A stretch of 44,900 nt of DNA from Candidatus Aminicenantota bacterium. Lineage in GTDB: Bacteria; Acidobacteriota; Aminicenantia; JAMOAD01. The notes beneath the pieces are model-generated. The model saw only the letters and a program-made list of their open reading frames with translations. It had not been told where the DNA came from and ran no database searches. Positions 25,060 to 33,433 of the stretch are shown here, one piece after another (the first letter of the stretch is position 1; each line of letters begins with the position of its first letter). Made by a program: the position numbers and the translations under genes. Where the stretch lies: the NCBI GenBank assembly GCA_027031485.1, contig JALVQI010000054.1, forward strand, positions 1 to 44,900, given 5' to 3'.

Positions 25060-25888
25060 TATCCACCATCTGAAGAAAAAATTGCGGGTTCTTAACAGTA
25101 TTCCGCAGCATTTTATACACAAATTTATTTGTAAAGATATTCTGTTTAAAGTTGATCTTTTTCAGGAAATTTGAAAAATCTTTTGATGTGGAGATTACAT
25201 TTATGTTCTTTGCCCGATAATTTCTTAATAAATTTAATAAAGCATCTGTCGTAATTTTACCTGAATCAGACCTTATTGCGATTATATCAATACTATTTTC
25301 CCCATAGTTCTTATAGTAGATTACCTCTTTCTTATCTTTACCATAAAAAATTTTGTATTCATTTTCCGGATGAGAAAAGAGTCTCCAGTTAACAAAATTC
25401 CTCTCCATTCTATTCACAATTTTTTTACCAATAAAAAAATTTTCTTTGAGCCAAACTTTTCTTTCTTTAAAAGTTTTTCCTTTCAATGTTAAATATTCAA
25501 CAAAACCTTCATCAAACCCAAATTTTTTTATAAAAAAAGGAAATGATTTAGAATTAGGAAAAGAATAAATAAAATCATACTCTCTGGAAAAAATTTTTTC
25601 ACACTCCCTATAAACCATGGGGAAAAATCCGGGTTCTAAAGATACTGACCCTACCGATAGGAGAGCTTTAATTTTTTTATCCGCCTGCCAAAATTCATAG
25701 GGAATAAATCCGGTATGAGCAATCAAAGAGTCTCCCTTCACAATACAGCATGAATAACTTTTATTATAAGAATTAAAATAAGCCCATTTAAGAAGATTTT
25801 CACTGAATTTTCTTTTAAAACCTTTCTCAAAAAGGGATCTTAAATCCTCTATTTTCCCTTCATCTAAAATTACAAATTTATAGCTCAT
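25046..25888 (-). CDS. GNAT-type N-acyltransferase
   Basis: The two-lobed 280-residue protein shows GNAT features: an N-terminal acyl-CoA/acyl-ACP-binding fold with HTGFIPYEFW, SVGSVSLEPGF (the position of the usual V-x-P strand before the Gly-rich loop) and FGFDEGF. The second half has NWRLFSHPENEYKIF, typical of GNATs that act on sugars or exported polymers. Position next to FkbH (11-nt overlap) and ACP suggests that it takes the acyl group from the carrier protein to an amino sugar. The donor is inferred, not shown by sequence. Confidence 0.72.
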   Translation of the reverse strand: MSYKFVILDEGKIEDLRSLFEKGFKRKFSENLLKWAYFNSYNKSYSCCIVKGDSLIAHTGFIPYEFWQADKKIKALLSVGSVSLEPGFFPMVYRECEKIFSREYDFIYSFPNSKSFPFFIKKFGFDEGFVEYLTLKGKTFKERKVWLKENFFIGKKIVNRMERNFVNWRLFSHPENEYKIFYGKDKKEVIYYKNYGENSIDIIAIRSDSGKITTDALLNLLRNYRAKNINVISTSKDFSNFLKKINFKQNIFTNKFVYKMLRNTVKNPQFFLQMVDNDIY

Positions 25889-27653
25889 ATTTATAATTAA
25901 TTACTTTTAATATTTTAGTTTTTTTAATTTCTTCTTTGAGATTCAATTCCCATTTTTTTTTCTTTTTAAACCCTGCATCCAAAAGAAAATCTTCCACGAT
26001 TTTGTTCTTAGCTGTCTTCCTGTATTCAGCCAATATTTTTTCCACATTTTTTTCTACTCCCATTTTTACAATAAAATCTAACATAATATTTTCAATACCC
26101 AAACCCAATGCTCGGCAACTCAATAAAAATGTGTCAATTATTATTTTATCCCTGTATAACTTTAAACAAACAACTCCAATTATCCCATAATCCCCGAATT
26201 TATCTTTTGCTTTAACATAATAAATTCCGATTTTATCTTTTTCCTCCATCATACTTTTTAAATCTGTTTCAGAGTATCTTTTGACCGAAAGGTTAAATTG
26301 GTTTGTTTTATGAATCAATTGGTAAATTCGCCTGAAAGAAAATTCATCTATTTTCCCTATTTCCACATAAAGATTTAATGATTTCACAAATTCTTCCTGG
26401 GAAAAGGTAATTTTTCTTAACTTTATTCTCTTTTTCCTATTATAATAATCCTCTGTCTTTTTTTTATCTTCTTCAGTTAAAAAAAGAGAATCAAAAAAAT
26501 CTGAAGATAAGAGTTTCTTTAAATTTTCTACCGGCGAATCATTAAATGCAATTGTCTCTACCTCAGGGAGATACTTTTTTACCCTTTCTATTTCCACGGG
26601 ATTATCATCAATAAAAACAATACTATCCAAACCTATATTCAATTCCTTTGATATATCAATTATATTTTTTACCTTATTATCCCAATTAATTTTTATTGAA
26701 GAAAAATCTTCAAGTTTTAAAACCATTCCGGAATGGTTCTTAAACACCTCTATTGCATCCTCTTTATTATTTTTACTATTTATGGCAAGGATAATTCCAT
26801 TTTCTTTGTAGTACTTCAGGATTTTTTGAATTTCACTATAGACATTCCCCGGATAACCACCTCCTATCTTTAACCTCTCTATTCCATCCTCTCCCACAAT
26901 TCCTCCCCAAATTGTATTGTCAAGATCAACTACAATACATTTTTTTCTTGAGTAATAAAGTATTTTTATAAGTCTGGCAAACAAATTTCCTACTTCAACT
27001 AAAAAATTCAAAGTAAAAGGCATAGATGCATAATAATCCATCTTTAAGTCAAAAGCCTTTTCCTTACCTATCTCTCTAATTAAATATTCAATATCATAAA
27101 AATACACATTCAAGAATTTTCCGAGCTTATTTTTTACTTCCATATTTATCTCTTTTAAAATATTGTAAGAACTATTAATGTCCTGAAAGTTAAAATATTT
27201 ATTTGGAATCTGATAAGGAAAAAAGAAATCATTAATGAAAAAAGTTGAATTTAAGCCATCCATCCCTTTTTCAATTAGATTTACCAAGGAATCAATGATC
27301 TCCTTTTTTAATACCGACCTTTTTTCTTCATTTAACAAAAAAAAGTCTTTCCATATATCCTCAATTCTCAAGAATAAAAAAATAACATCAGGCTTGAATT
27401 TATGTAAATTACTATTTTTATTTATTATTTCTTGACGAAATTGATTGAAATCAGGTATGTAAATCTCAGTAAAAATTCTATTTTTCATATTTTCAACAAA
27501 TAATATAGGTTTTATCTGAGAAATAGTGAAAGATGATAATATAGAAATGCTTACTTTCTTATAGTCAGGAAATTTCTCTTTTTTATTGTTTAATTCTTTG
27601 AAATATTTAAAATAATCTGGAAATTTATCAATGATTAACTGGTCTTTGTCCAT
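25878..27653 (-). CDS. FkbH-like HAD-IIIC protein
   Basis: The length of 591 residues is normal for full FkbH-like proteins. A hydrolase-like N-terminal region (~30-230) precedes the HAD domain with D243-x-D245-x-T247 in VVDLDNTIWGG, NSKNNKEDA (motif II/III region) and IVFIDDNPVEIE. The C-terminal ~430-590 is GNAT-like (VKAKDKFGDYGIIGVV, LSCRALGLGIENIML). FkbH enzymes take 1,3-bisphosphoglycerate, remove a phosphate and load glycerate onto an acyl carrier protein. An ACP gene starts directly upstream, 5 nt away, which supports this reaction. The product would be glyceryl-ACP for transfer to the glycan. Confidence 0.85.
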   Translation of the reverse strand: MDKDQLIIDKFPDYFKYFKELNNKKEKFPDYKKVSISILSSFTISQIKPILFVENMKNRIFTEIYIPDFNQFRQEIINKNSNLHKFKPDVIFLFLRIEDIWKDFFLLNEEKRSVLKKEIIDSLVNLIEKGMDGLNSTFFINDFFFPYQIPNKYFNFQDINSSYNILKEINMEVKNKLGKFLNVYFYDIEYLIREIGKEKAFDLKMDYYASMPFTLNFLVEVGNLFARLIKILYYSRKKCIVVDLDNTIWGGIVGEDGIERLKIGGGYPGNVYSEIQKILKYYKENGIILAINSKNNKEDAIEVFKNHSGMVLKLEDFSSIKINWDNKVKNIIDISKELNIGLDSIVFIDDNPVEIERVKKYLPEVETIAFNDSPVENLKKLLSSDFFDSLFLTEEDKKKTEDYYNRKKRIKLRKITFSQEEFVKSLNLYVEIGKIDEFSFRRIYQLIHKTNQFNLSVKRYSETDLKSMMEEKDKIGIYYVKAKDKFGDYGIIGVVCLKLYRDKIIIDTFLLSCRALGLGIENIMLDFIVKMGVEKNVEKILAEYRKTAKNKIVEDFLLDAGFKKKKKWELNLKEEIKKTKILKVINYKYEL

Positions 27654-27658
27654 AGATT

Positions 27659-27904
27659 TTATCCTCTTTTATTTAAATGATCTACTAAATAATCGGCGAT
27701 TTCTGCGGGAGAGTTATAAAATTTCGGAAAATCCTCTGGAGGTATTGCCAAATCAAATTCCTCTTCAATGGATAAAATAATATTAAGATGATTTAAAGAA
27801 TCCCAGCCATTTATTTCTTCAGGGGAAGTATTCTCATTGATATCCAAACCCACAATTTTTGAAATTATATTTTTTACTTTATTAACAACAATTGTCTTAT
27901 CCAT
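27659..27904 (-). CDS. Acyl carrier protein
   Basis: An acidic 81-residue protein with the phosphopantetheine attachment motif GWDSLNHL (Ser36), preceded by KNIISKIVGLD and followed by IILSIEEEFDLAIPPEDF, the standard ACP helix II/III arrangement. It would carry the glyceryl group made by FkbH on its pantetheine thiol. A strong TAGGAGGA precedes the ATG. It lies between NeuD (9-nt gap) and FkbH (5-nt gap), so it is dedicated to this cluster rather than to general fatty-acid synthesis, where ACP normally sits next to fabF. Confidence 0.9.
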   Translation of the reverse strand: MDKTIVVNKVKNIISKIVGLDINENTSPEEINGWDSLNHLNIILSIEEEFDLAIPPEDFPKFYNSPAEIADYLVDHLNKRG

Positions 27905-27913
27905 TACATCCTC

Positions 27914-28552
27914 CTATAATAATTTTTTTGCGGGATTTCCGAAATATGTTCCTGATTTTTTTATATCACTAATAACAACAGAACCTATTCCCACCGTAAC
28001 ACTATTTGTTATTCTTAAACCTTGATGTATCATAGCTCCGGCTCCTATTAAGACATTATCCCCAATTCTAACATTACCAGAAATTGTGGAAGAAGGGTTT
28101 AAATTGGTAAATTCCCCGACTACACAATCGTGACCAACAAATGTGTTTGCATTTATGATTGTAAACTTTTTAATTTTTGTATCAGGCATTATCTTGGAGC
28201 CAGGATAAACAATTACACCTTCTTCTATCTCTATCTCTTCCGCAACAGTGCTGAGAGCATGAATAATCTTGGGGAATCGTTTAATTCCTTTTTTAAAATA
28301 CCTATTATAAACTTTTCTTCTTATTTTAGGATCGCCAATTGCTATTACAAAACTCATGTCAACATAATGTAAAAAAGCTGCATCATCATTTCCAATTATT
28401 TTAAAATCTTTATAAATTCTTTCACCTTTTTTACCTTTACTTGAGATAAAACCAAGAATTTCAAATTTTTTCAATGATTCAATAATAAAAGCAACCTCTT
28501 TAGCCAACCCTCCCGCTCCAATAATTACTATTTTTTCTTTAAAATCTGCCAT
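27914..28552 (-). CDS. NeuD/PglD-family sugar O- or N-acyltransferase
   Basis: An N-terminal Rossmann-like half (IVIIGAGGLAKEV) is followed by a left-handed beta-helix of hexapeptide repeats from about residue 110 (VIVYPGSKIMPDTKI, NANTFVGHDCVVGEF, NVLIGAGAMI, NSVTVGIGSVVI) and the end YFGNPAKKLL. The catalytic His is expected in FVGHDCVVG. These trimeric enzymes acetylate amino sugars (PglD) or O-acetylate sialic acid (NeuD). Here it may use acetyl-CoA or the cluster's own acyl-ACP. It is the first gene of the nonulosonate cassette, 64 nt after the helical protein gene. Confidence 0.85.
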   Translation of the reverse strand: MADFKEKIVIIGAGGLAKEVAFIIESLKKFEILGFISSKGKKGERIYKDFKIIGNDDAAFLHYVDMSFVIAIGDPKIRRKVYNRYFKKGIKRFPKIIHALSTVAEEIEIEEGVIVYPGSKIMPDTKIKKFTIINANTFVGHDCVVGEFTNLNPSSTISGNVRIGDNVLIGAGAMIHQGLRITNSVTVGIGSVVISDIKKSGTYFGNPAKKLL

Positions 28553-28616
28553 TATCTCTCTTTTTTAGTAAAAATTAATATTATTGATTTTCTCATAATT
28601 TATACCTAATCTTTAA

Positions 28617-30224
28617 TCACTCTACAATACTATTAATTAGATGAAATATTTTTTTATCACCTGGAGCCCTCATTAATACAAACTCTATACAATTAAGCAA
28701 ATTTTCTTTTTTCTCTTCCTTAAGTTTCGCCTCAATTCTCTCTCTTAAATCCTTCTCAAGCAAAGACCCGGAAAATTCCGTAAATAAGAATTTTTCAAAC
28801 TGTTTAACATCCAAATCCTCAACCTCTTCTAACTTATTTCTCAATTTAAGATATTCATTTAACAGCTCTTTTTCATTCTTCAAAAAAAGAGAATTTTCAA
28901 TCTCTATGGAATTTAAAACATCAGAGAAATTATTAACAAATTCATCCTTTAAACCATTGTTTTCTATAATATTCCATACAAAAATAAATTCACTAATTCC
29001 CATTTCATTAATATATTTGAGACCTTTCGTTAAATATGAAATGTGCTCTTCATTTAAGATTCTTTCATCAATCTTAAAATTCAAATAAATTTGAAAAATC
29101 ATATTTAGAAATTCCAGGGGTGTAAACAATCTATAATTTTTTACCAATATATCAATATTCTCTTTGATTTTGCCCCATTCTTTTTGCTTTATCAGTGCCA
29201 TTAAATAGTAATTAAAAAGCTCAAGCTCTTTATTCATATCAATTATTTCTTTAAAAGCCTTTTTATATAGAAATTTCTTAATATTCTCATCATCAAAATC
29301 AATGTTTGCTAATATAAAAAGAGCTATTTTTTGAAAATTCGCTTCAAAGACATATTTAAAGGTTTCTTTAATAAAATTCATATCATTAAATATTCCGAGT
29401 ATTTCTTCTTTTTGCTCTTCGCTTTTATACATTATGAAAAACCATCTTGAAAGCCATTCCTCAGGATTTGTCTTTAAAAGGGTTCCTTTTTTTTCTTGAA
29501 GAAGTGATATTGCCTCATCATAATACTCCTGCTTTGAAAGCCATCTTATTTTATCGAAAATAATATTTTCAACTTTTATCTTTGTTTTTAGTTTTGGTAA
29601 AAGAGTTTCGAGGAATGAAAATAATTTTTTCTTTAAATCATTATTCTCAATTTGAATGAAATCAAGAACCAATCCCAAAGCTCTGTAATGGTCAATAGGA
29701 GCTGTAAATCTTTGAAATTTTTCCAAGATATCTTCCTCTGAAATTTGTTCTTCACCTTTCTCCGAAACAATATAATCAATAATCTTTTCAAAGAAGAAAA
29801 GATCAACAAATGAGGTTATTTTAAAATCAGAGTCAAATGGTATTTCCAGAACATCAAGGTAGGAAAGAAACCAGAAGGTTAAAAGCCTATTAGCTTCCCC
29901 ATTGAAAACAGGAAAATCCCTGATAAACCTCTCCCAATGCAAATTTAATTTTTTTAAAAATTCTTGATCCTCATCGGATAATCCGAAGTTTTCATACGAT
30001 TTTCTCAGAAGGAGCAATATTTCTCCTATCTCTATCCTTGTATTAATATAATCTTCATCCTCATTGAACTTTGAACGGGTATCATATTTTTTTGAAATCT
30101 GATATGCTTTTTCAAAAAGAGGTAAAATTTTATCAAATATTTCCTTTAAAGAAACCCTTCTTACATCCTCTTTTATTACAATCTCTTTAAAATTTAAAGA
30201 ATCCAATTTTATTTTTTCTATCAT
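28617..30224 (-). CDS. Large helical protein of unknown function
   Basis: A 535-residue acidic protein that I do not recognise. It has no signal peptide, no membrane segment and no catalytic motif, but helical patterns throughout, for example YYDEAISLLQEKKGTLLKTNPEEWLSRW (first part YYDEAISLLQEKK) near 235 and EWGKIKENIDILVKNYRLF (near 355). An alpha-solenoid or TPR-like architecture is likely. Its start overlaps the cyclase-family gene as ATGA. The next gene, NeuD, follows after 64 nt, so it could belong to the same transcript. It could be a scaffold for the cassette, but nothing shows this. Confidence 0.6.
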   Translation of the reverse strand: MIEKIKLDSLNFKEIVIKEDVRRVSLKEIFDKILPLFEKAYQISKKYDTRSKFNEDEDYINTRIEIGEILLLLRKSYENFGLSDEDQEFLKKLNLHWERFIRDFPVFNGEANRLLTFWFLSYLDVLEIPFDSDFKITSFVDLFFFEKIIDYIVSEKGEEQISEEDILEKFQRFTAPIDHYRALGLVLDFIQIENNDLKKKLFSFLETLLPKLKTKIKVENIIFDKIRWLSKQEYYDEAISLLQEKKGTLLKTNPEEWLSRWFFIMYKSEEQKEEILGIFNDMNFIKETFKYVFEANFQKIALFILANIDFDDENIKKFLYKKAFKEIIDMNKELELFNYYLMALIKQKEWGKIKENIDILVKNYRLFTPLEFLNMIFQIYLNFKIDERILNEEHISYLTKGLKYINEMGISEFIFVWNIIENNGLKDEFVNNFSDVLNSIEIENSLFLKNEKELLNEYLKLRNKLEEVEDLDVKQFEKFLFTEFSGSLLEKDLRERIEAKLKEEKKENLLNCIEFVLMRAPGDKKIFHLINSIVE

Positions 30225-30847
30225 TTTTCCACCAGAAACACTCTTATGGGGGCTGCATCTGTTCCGTGAATCTTTAAAGGAAGAGCAAAAAGATTGTAGT
30301 AGCCGGGAGCAACTTTTTCAAGGTTCAAACCTTCTATTATTAAAACATCATTTTTTAGAAGTGTCTTGTGAACAGAATAATTATCATTTACATATTTTTC
30401 AATTGAAAGATATTCTATTCCTACAAGCTCAATACCCTTTTCAACAATCCACTCCGCACCGCTTTGGTTCAGTGCTGCAAACTCTTTTGAAAATGAACCT
30501 TTTTTGTAAAGTCCTGCATTTTTTGTTTTTATTAAAAGCTTTTTTGTACCGGCTGGAATATTAGCTTTTTCAAAAGCTTTTCTATCAACAGGATCCTCCT
30601 TAATCTCCACAACATAAACTTTTCCGTAAAATTTACTTAGCTCAAAATCTTCCTGAGTTTTCCCATCATCAAAAAAGTGTTTGGGAAAATCCATATGAGT
30701 TGCAGTGTGAAGACTCATCTTAACATAACTTGAGTTTGCAATATCTCCCTTTTTTATACTTACGAATCTTTCTATTTCAGGTTCAGACTCTCCTTCCCAC
30801 ATAATAGTATCTTCAGTAATCGGAGTTGAAATATCAATAACTTTCAT
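30221..30847 (-). CDS. Cyclase-family (kynurenine formamidase-like) metal hydrolase
   Basis: The family motif reads HTATHMDFPKHF at residues 47-58, with His47, His51, Asp53 and His57 as likely metal ligands. The usual Gly of HxGTHxDxP is Ala. It begins VIDISTPITEDT and ends with the typical GYYNLFALPLKIHGTDAAPIR (central part FALPLKIHGTDAAPIR). The family contains arylformamidases, isatin hydrolases and enzymes of unknown substrate. The neighbouring genes do not show a tryptophan pathway, so the substrate is open. It overlaps the helical protein gene (ATGA) and the AbiEii-like gene (14 nt). Confidence 0.8.
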   Translation of the reverse strand: MKVIDISTPITEDTIMWEGESEPEIERFVSIKKGDIANSSYVKMSLHTATHMDFPKHFFDDGKTQEDFELSKFYGKVYVVEIKEDPVDRKAFEKANIPAGTKKLLIKTKNAGLYKKGSFSKEFAALNQSGAEWIVEKGIELVGIEYLSIEKYVNDNYSVHKTLLKNDVLIIEGLNLEKVAPGYYNLFALPLKIHGTDAAPIRVFLVEK

Positions 30848-31484
30848 CTATATCCTCTCTTACGATTTCTCTTAAAAAACTTTTCATAGTTTCCAATATT
30901 TCATCTTTTTTTATATTTTTAAATGTTTTCACAGATCCGAAGTCACCATCATAGGATGATAAACCCCTTTCAACCAAATATCTGCATCCCGGAATATTGA
31001 ATTTTTTCTCAAAATAATCATTTAAAATTTTCTTAAAAGATTCTTTTCCTTCTCTGTAAATAAAGAAAGAGAGGTCAAAAATATCCTTTTCCTCCTCCTT
31101 TTCACAAAGTGCTGCTATCTTGTTTGTAATTATATCCTGTACACTATCTATCAACAAGCCATCTTCTTTTTTAAAATCAAAAAGCTTTTCAAAAGGATAA
31201 TATGTAAATTCAACTTTTAAAGGACTATCTTCCAATTCAAACTCAAAAATTCTTCTATCATATCTCTTAACAAAGCTTTTAACTTTAATATTAAATGATT
31301 TTAGGAAATAATTGATTTTTTCAATATTCAAATTTCCTTTTTTTTCAGTGAAAAGATTAATATCATCGGATTCTCTGTGATTAAAATAATACAAAGAAAG
31401 GGCAGTTCCACCCGTAAAATAAAAATCCTCTCTAAGCTTACTTTTTAAAAATCTCTTAAGAAATTCCCTCTGGAGTTCAAACAT
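30834..31484 (-). CDS. AbiEii-family nucleotidyltransferase, probable toxin-like component
   Basis: The N-terminal motif FTGGTALSLYYFNHRES fits AbiEii/toxin-type nucleotidyltransferases, followed by VEFTYYPFEKL and a helical C-terminal half (DIITNKIAALCEKEEEKDIFDL). The metal motif, normally D-L-D, is D41-I-N43, so the second Asp is lost and activity may be reduced. A GTG at 31505 would extend the frame by seven residues, but the ATG at 31484 has a purine-rich ribosome site and overlaps the upstream gene by only 8 nt, as expected of a coupled module. Partner genes are the two small ORFs upstream. Function in phage defence or stress is inferred from the family. Confidence 0.72.
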   Translation of the reverse strand: MFELQREFLKRFLKSKLREDFYFTGGTALSLYYFNHRESDDINLFTEKKGNLNIEKINYFLKSFNIKVKSFVKRYDRRIFEFELEDSPLKVEFTYYPFEKLFDFKKEDGLLIDSVQDIITNKIAALCEKEEEKDIFDLSFFIYREGKESFKKILNDYFEKKFNIPGCRYLVERGLSSYDGDFGSVKTFKNIKKDEILETMKSFLREIVREDIDESY

Positions 31485-31734
31485 TCTTCTCTCTTTCCAT
31501 ATCACTTAAAACTTCATAGTAAAGTTCAATTATCGAAAGATCACTCTTATCAAGCCTCAAATTTTTCCTTTCTCTGTAAAGCTCTTTTATTATAAATGGT
31601 TTTCTTGCATAATTAGGGAAAAATTCCGCTATTCTCTGAAGAATCTTCAAATAATCCAATTTTTCAGGATAATAATCCCAGAAAAGAAACTTTTTCTCCC
31701 TTTCGGTCAAAAGCTTAAGAATCTTTTCTTTCAT
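31477..31734 (-). CDS. Small protein upstream of the AbiEii-like gene
   Basis: An 85-residue protein starting MKEKILKLLTEREKK, with FLFWDYYPEKLDY, a pattern seen in small proteins upstream of nucleotidyltransferases. The frame is open further upstream to TTG 31782 and ATG 31749, but the ATG at 31734 has AGAAGGA just before it and fits the neighbour overlap best (20 nt with the 79-residue gene). It may be the antitoxin partner of the AbiEii-like protein. I know no proven function for this pattern. Confidence 0.55.
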   Translation of the reverse strand: MKEKILKLLTEREKKFLFWDYYPEKLDYLKILQRIAEFFPNYARKPFIIKELYRERKNLRLDKSDLSIIELYYEVLSDMEREKNV

Positions 31735-31954
31735 TTCCTTCTCTTTCATATTTCTCAGCCAATCTTTTAAAAAGCTTTCCAAGTTCTACATCCTTTTCAA
31801 TTCCTTCAAGAGGATCTTCGGGAGGAATTACTCCCATTTTAACAGCCCACAGCCACATCTGATCATAAAGTTTAAGTTTTTCCTCATAACTCATATTCTC
31901 TTTTGTCCTATACTCTCTTTCAAACTCTTCCCAGAAATCTTTATCTTTTATCAT
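31715..31954 (-). CDS. Small acidic protein of unknown function
   Basis: A 79-residue, strongly charged helical protein (YRTKENMSYEEKLKLYDQM, then MGVIPPEDPLEGIEKDVEL). It is the first gene of a three-gene overlapping set ending with the AbiEii-like nucleotidyltransferase. The ATG at 31954 is preceded by GAAGG at usable distance. I do not recognise a family. As the first gene after a 198-nt AT-rich gap it probably starts a transcript. Confidence 0.5.
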   Translation of the reverse strand: MIKDKDFWEEFEREYRTKENMSYEEKLKLYDQMWLWAVKMGVIPPEDPLEGIEKDVELGKLFKRLAEKYEREGNERKDS

Positions 31955-32152
31955 AAAAAACCTTCAGACAGGCTACCGCCATACCCCTTCTTTTTCTCTC
32001 TCAATAAAAATTTTCATTATACTTTTATATCGGAATTTTAGCTCCCGATTTTATATTCAATCACAATTTATTTTATTAGTCAACGTTAATAAGAAGTATT
32101 TTATTTACTTATTTTCTAAAGAATTATTATTTTACAAGTTTGTCAAAATGTT

Positions 32153-33433
32153 TTATCTTCTTCCACCATTTCCCTTCTTCTGCCTATCTATAAAAATCAC
32201 ATTTGAAGGATTTACCCTATTTTCACCCCAGCTTTTAAAAATCACATCCGATAAAGGATTTTTAGTCTCCTCAAGATTTTCTGGATCCTCTCCGTACAAA
32301 AAATTAAATTCGGAGATAAGATCAAATGGTTTCCAGTTTGGATACCACATCCAGATAGCATGGGAATATTTATTATTTTCAAAAATTCTCAGCATATCAT
32401 TATAAAACCTGGAAAGGCCGGGAGCGTATCTAACCGCTCCGTACTCATTGACGGAAACTGTTATACTTTTTTCTCTGGCAAAATCAGAAACCTTAGAAAT
32501 CAAGTTTTCAAGCCAGATTTTATCAAAGTTTTCAGGTTCATCATCCCAGTCAATATCATAATATCCCGGATAGGTTAAATTATCTCCTTCCTCCTGATGG
32601 GTGTAAACATGAGGATCATATTGATGAAAATCGTATACAAGGTTTGGATAAGCTATTATCTTCAAAAATCCGAACCATTCAATATCACCATAGGAGAGTG
32701 GCTGGATAAGGATAGGAGTATACGGGTCAACCTCCCTTATTTTTTCAACAATTTTCGGATAAAAATAGTTCCAATCATAGGTTGTTCCCTTATAAATCGC
32801 GTAAAAATCTTCCGGCTCCCATATATCAAAAAATACATCATTTGAATTTGGTTCCACCATTAAATCATATCCGACAACAACTTTGCTATCCTTGTATCTT
32901 TCAGCCACAAATCCCCACATTTCAGCCCATGCTTTCTGAGCTTCTTTTGATGCCCATACTTCATCATTATAATAATCTGGAGTAAACCAGCCATTATCCG
33001 GATCGGATTCAGTATCCTCCCCGTAAAAAAATGTAAATTCACTTCTTCCCGGTCCTGTTCTAAATGATATTACAACAAAAAGGTCGGCAGCCTCAGCGAG
33101 GTTAATTAACCTGTCAAGGTTTTCAAGTGCTTTATCGTTAAGTTCATACGGAGGATTTTCAGTAAAAACTCCGGGACAGGAAATATTTACATAGTTAGCT
33201 CCGGCATTTGCCAATCTTATAAAATCATTCAAATTATAGGGAGGGCCTATGTAATCATTTCCCATAAAATTCCCGTCAAGCTCAGGATACACTTTTCTCT
33301 GGTAAATATTCGCTCCCCTGAGAAGTCCCTGCTTCCATAGTTCTATCTTTTTTATCTTATAAAGCTCTCCCTCTAAAAAAGCCTGAGAAAATAAAAGGAT
33401 TAAAAGGAGAAAAAAGATTCTCCCGTGTTTCAT
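32153..33433 (-). CDS. Secreted glycoside hydrolase family 5-like enzyme
   Basis: A signal peptide (residues 1-22; hydrophobic FFLLLILLFSQAF) precedes a (beta/alpha)8 cellulase-type domain. The likely acid/base is Glu194 in GYDLMVEPNSND and the nucleophile Glu330 in TVSVNEYGAVR, with an intervening YDFHQYDPHVYTH. These match GH5. The substrate, a beta-glucan or mannan, cannot be inferred. It would act outside the cytoplasm. Its start overlaps Ptb as ATGA, an odd partner for a secreted hydrolase, so expression is probably through the upstream Ptb/Ior transcript. The C-terminus is short and basic. Confidence 0.82.
   Translation of the reverse strand: MKHGRIFFLLLILLFSQAFLEGELYKIKKIELWKQGLLRGANIYQRKVYPELDGNFMGNDYIGPPYNLNDFIRLANAGANYVNISCPGVFTENPPYELNDKALENLDRLINLAEAADLFVVISFRTGPGRSEFTFFYGEDTESDPDNGWFTPDYYNDEVWASKEAQKAWAEMWGFVAERYKDSKVVVGYDLMVEPNSNDVFFDIWEPEDFYAIYKGTTYDWNYFYPKIVEKIREVDPYTPILIQPLSYGDIEWFGFLKIIAYPNLVYDFHQYDPHVYTHQEEGDNLTYPGYYDIDWDDEPENFDKIWLENLISKVSDFAREKSITVSVNEYGAVRYAPGLSRFYNDMLRIFENNKYSHAIWMWYPNWKPFDLISEFNFLYGEDPENLEETKNPLSDVIFKSWGENRVNPSNVIFIDRQKKGNGGRR

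Noticed and set aside
32129-32149. Near-palindrome around a TTGACA on the minus strand (TTGACA at 32141-32146) as a promoter for the three-gene AbiEii module.
   Set aside because: No acceptable -10 box lies 15-19 nt downstream, and it is about 190 nt from the first gene, so a promoter call is not supported.
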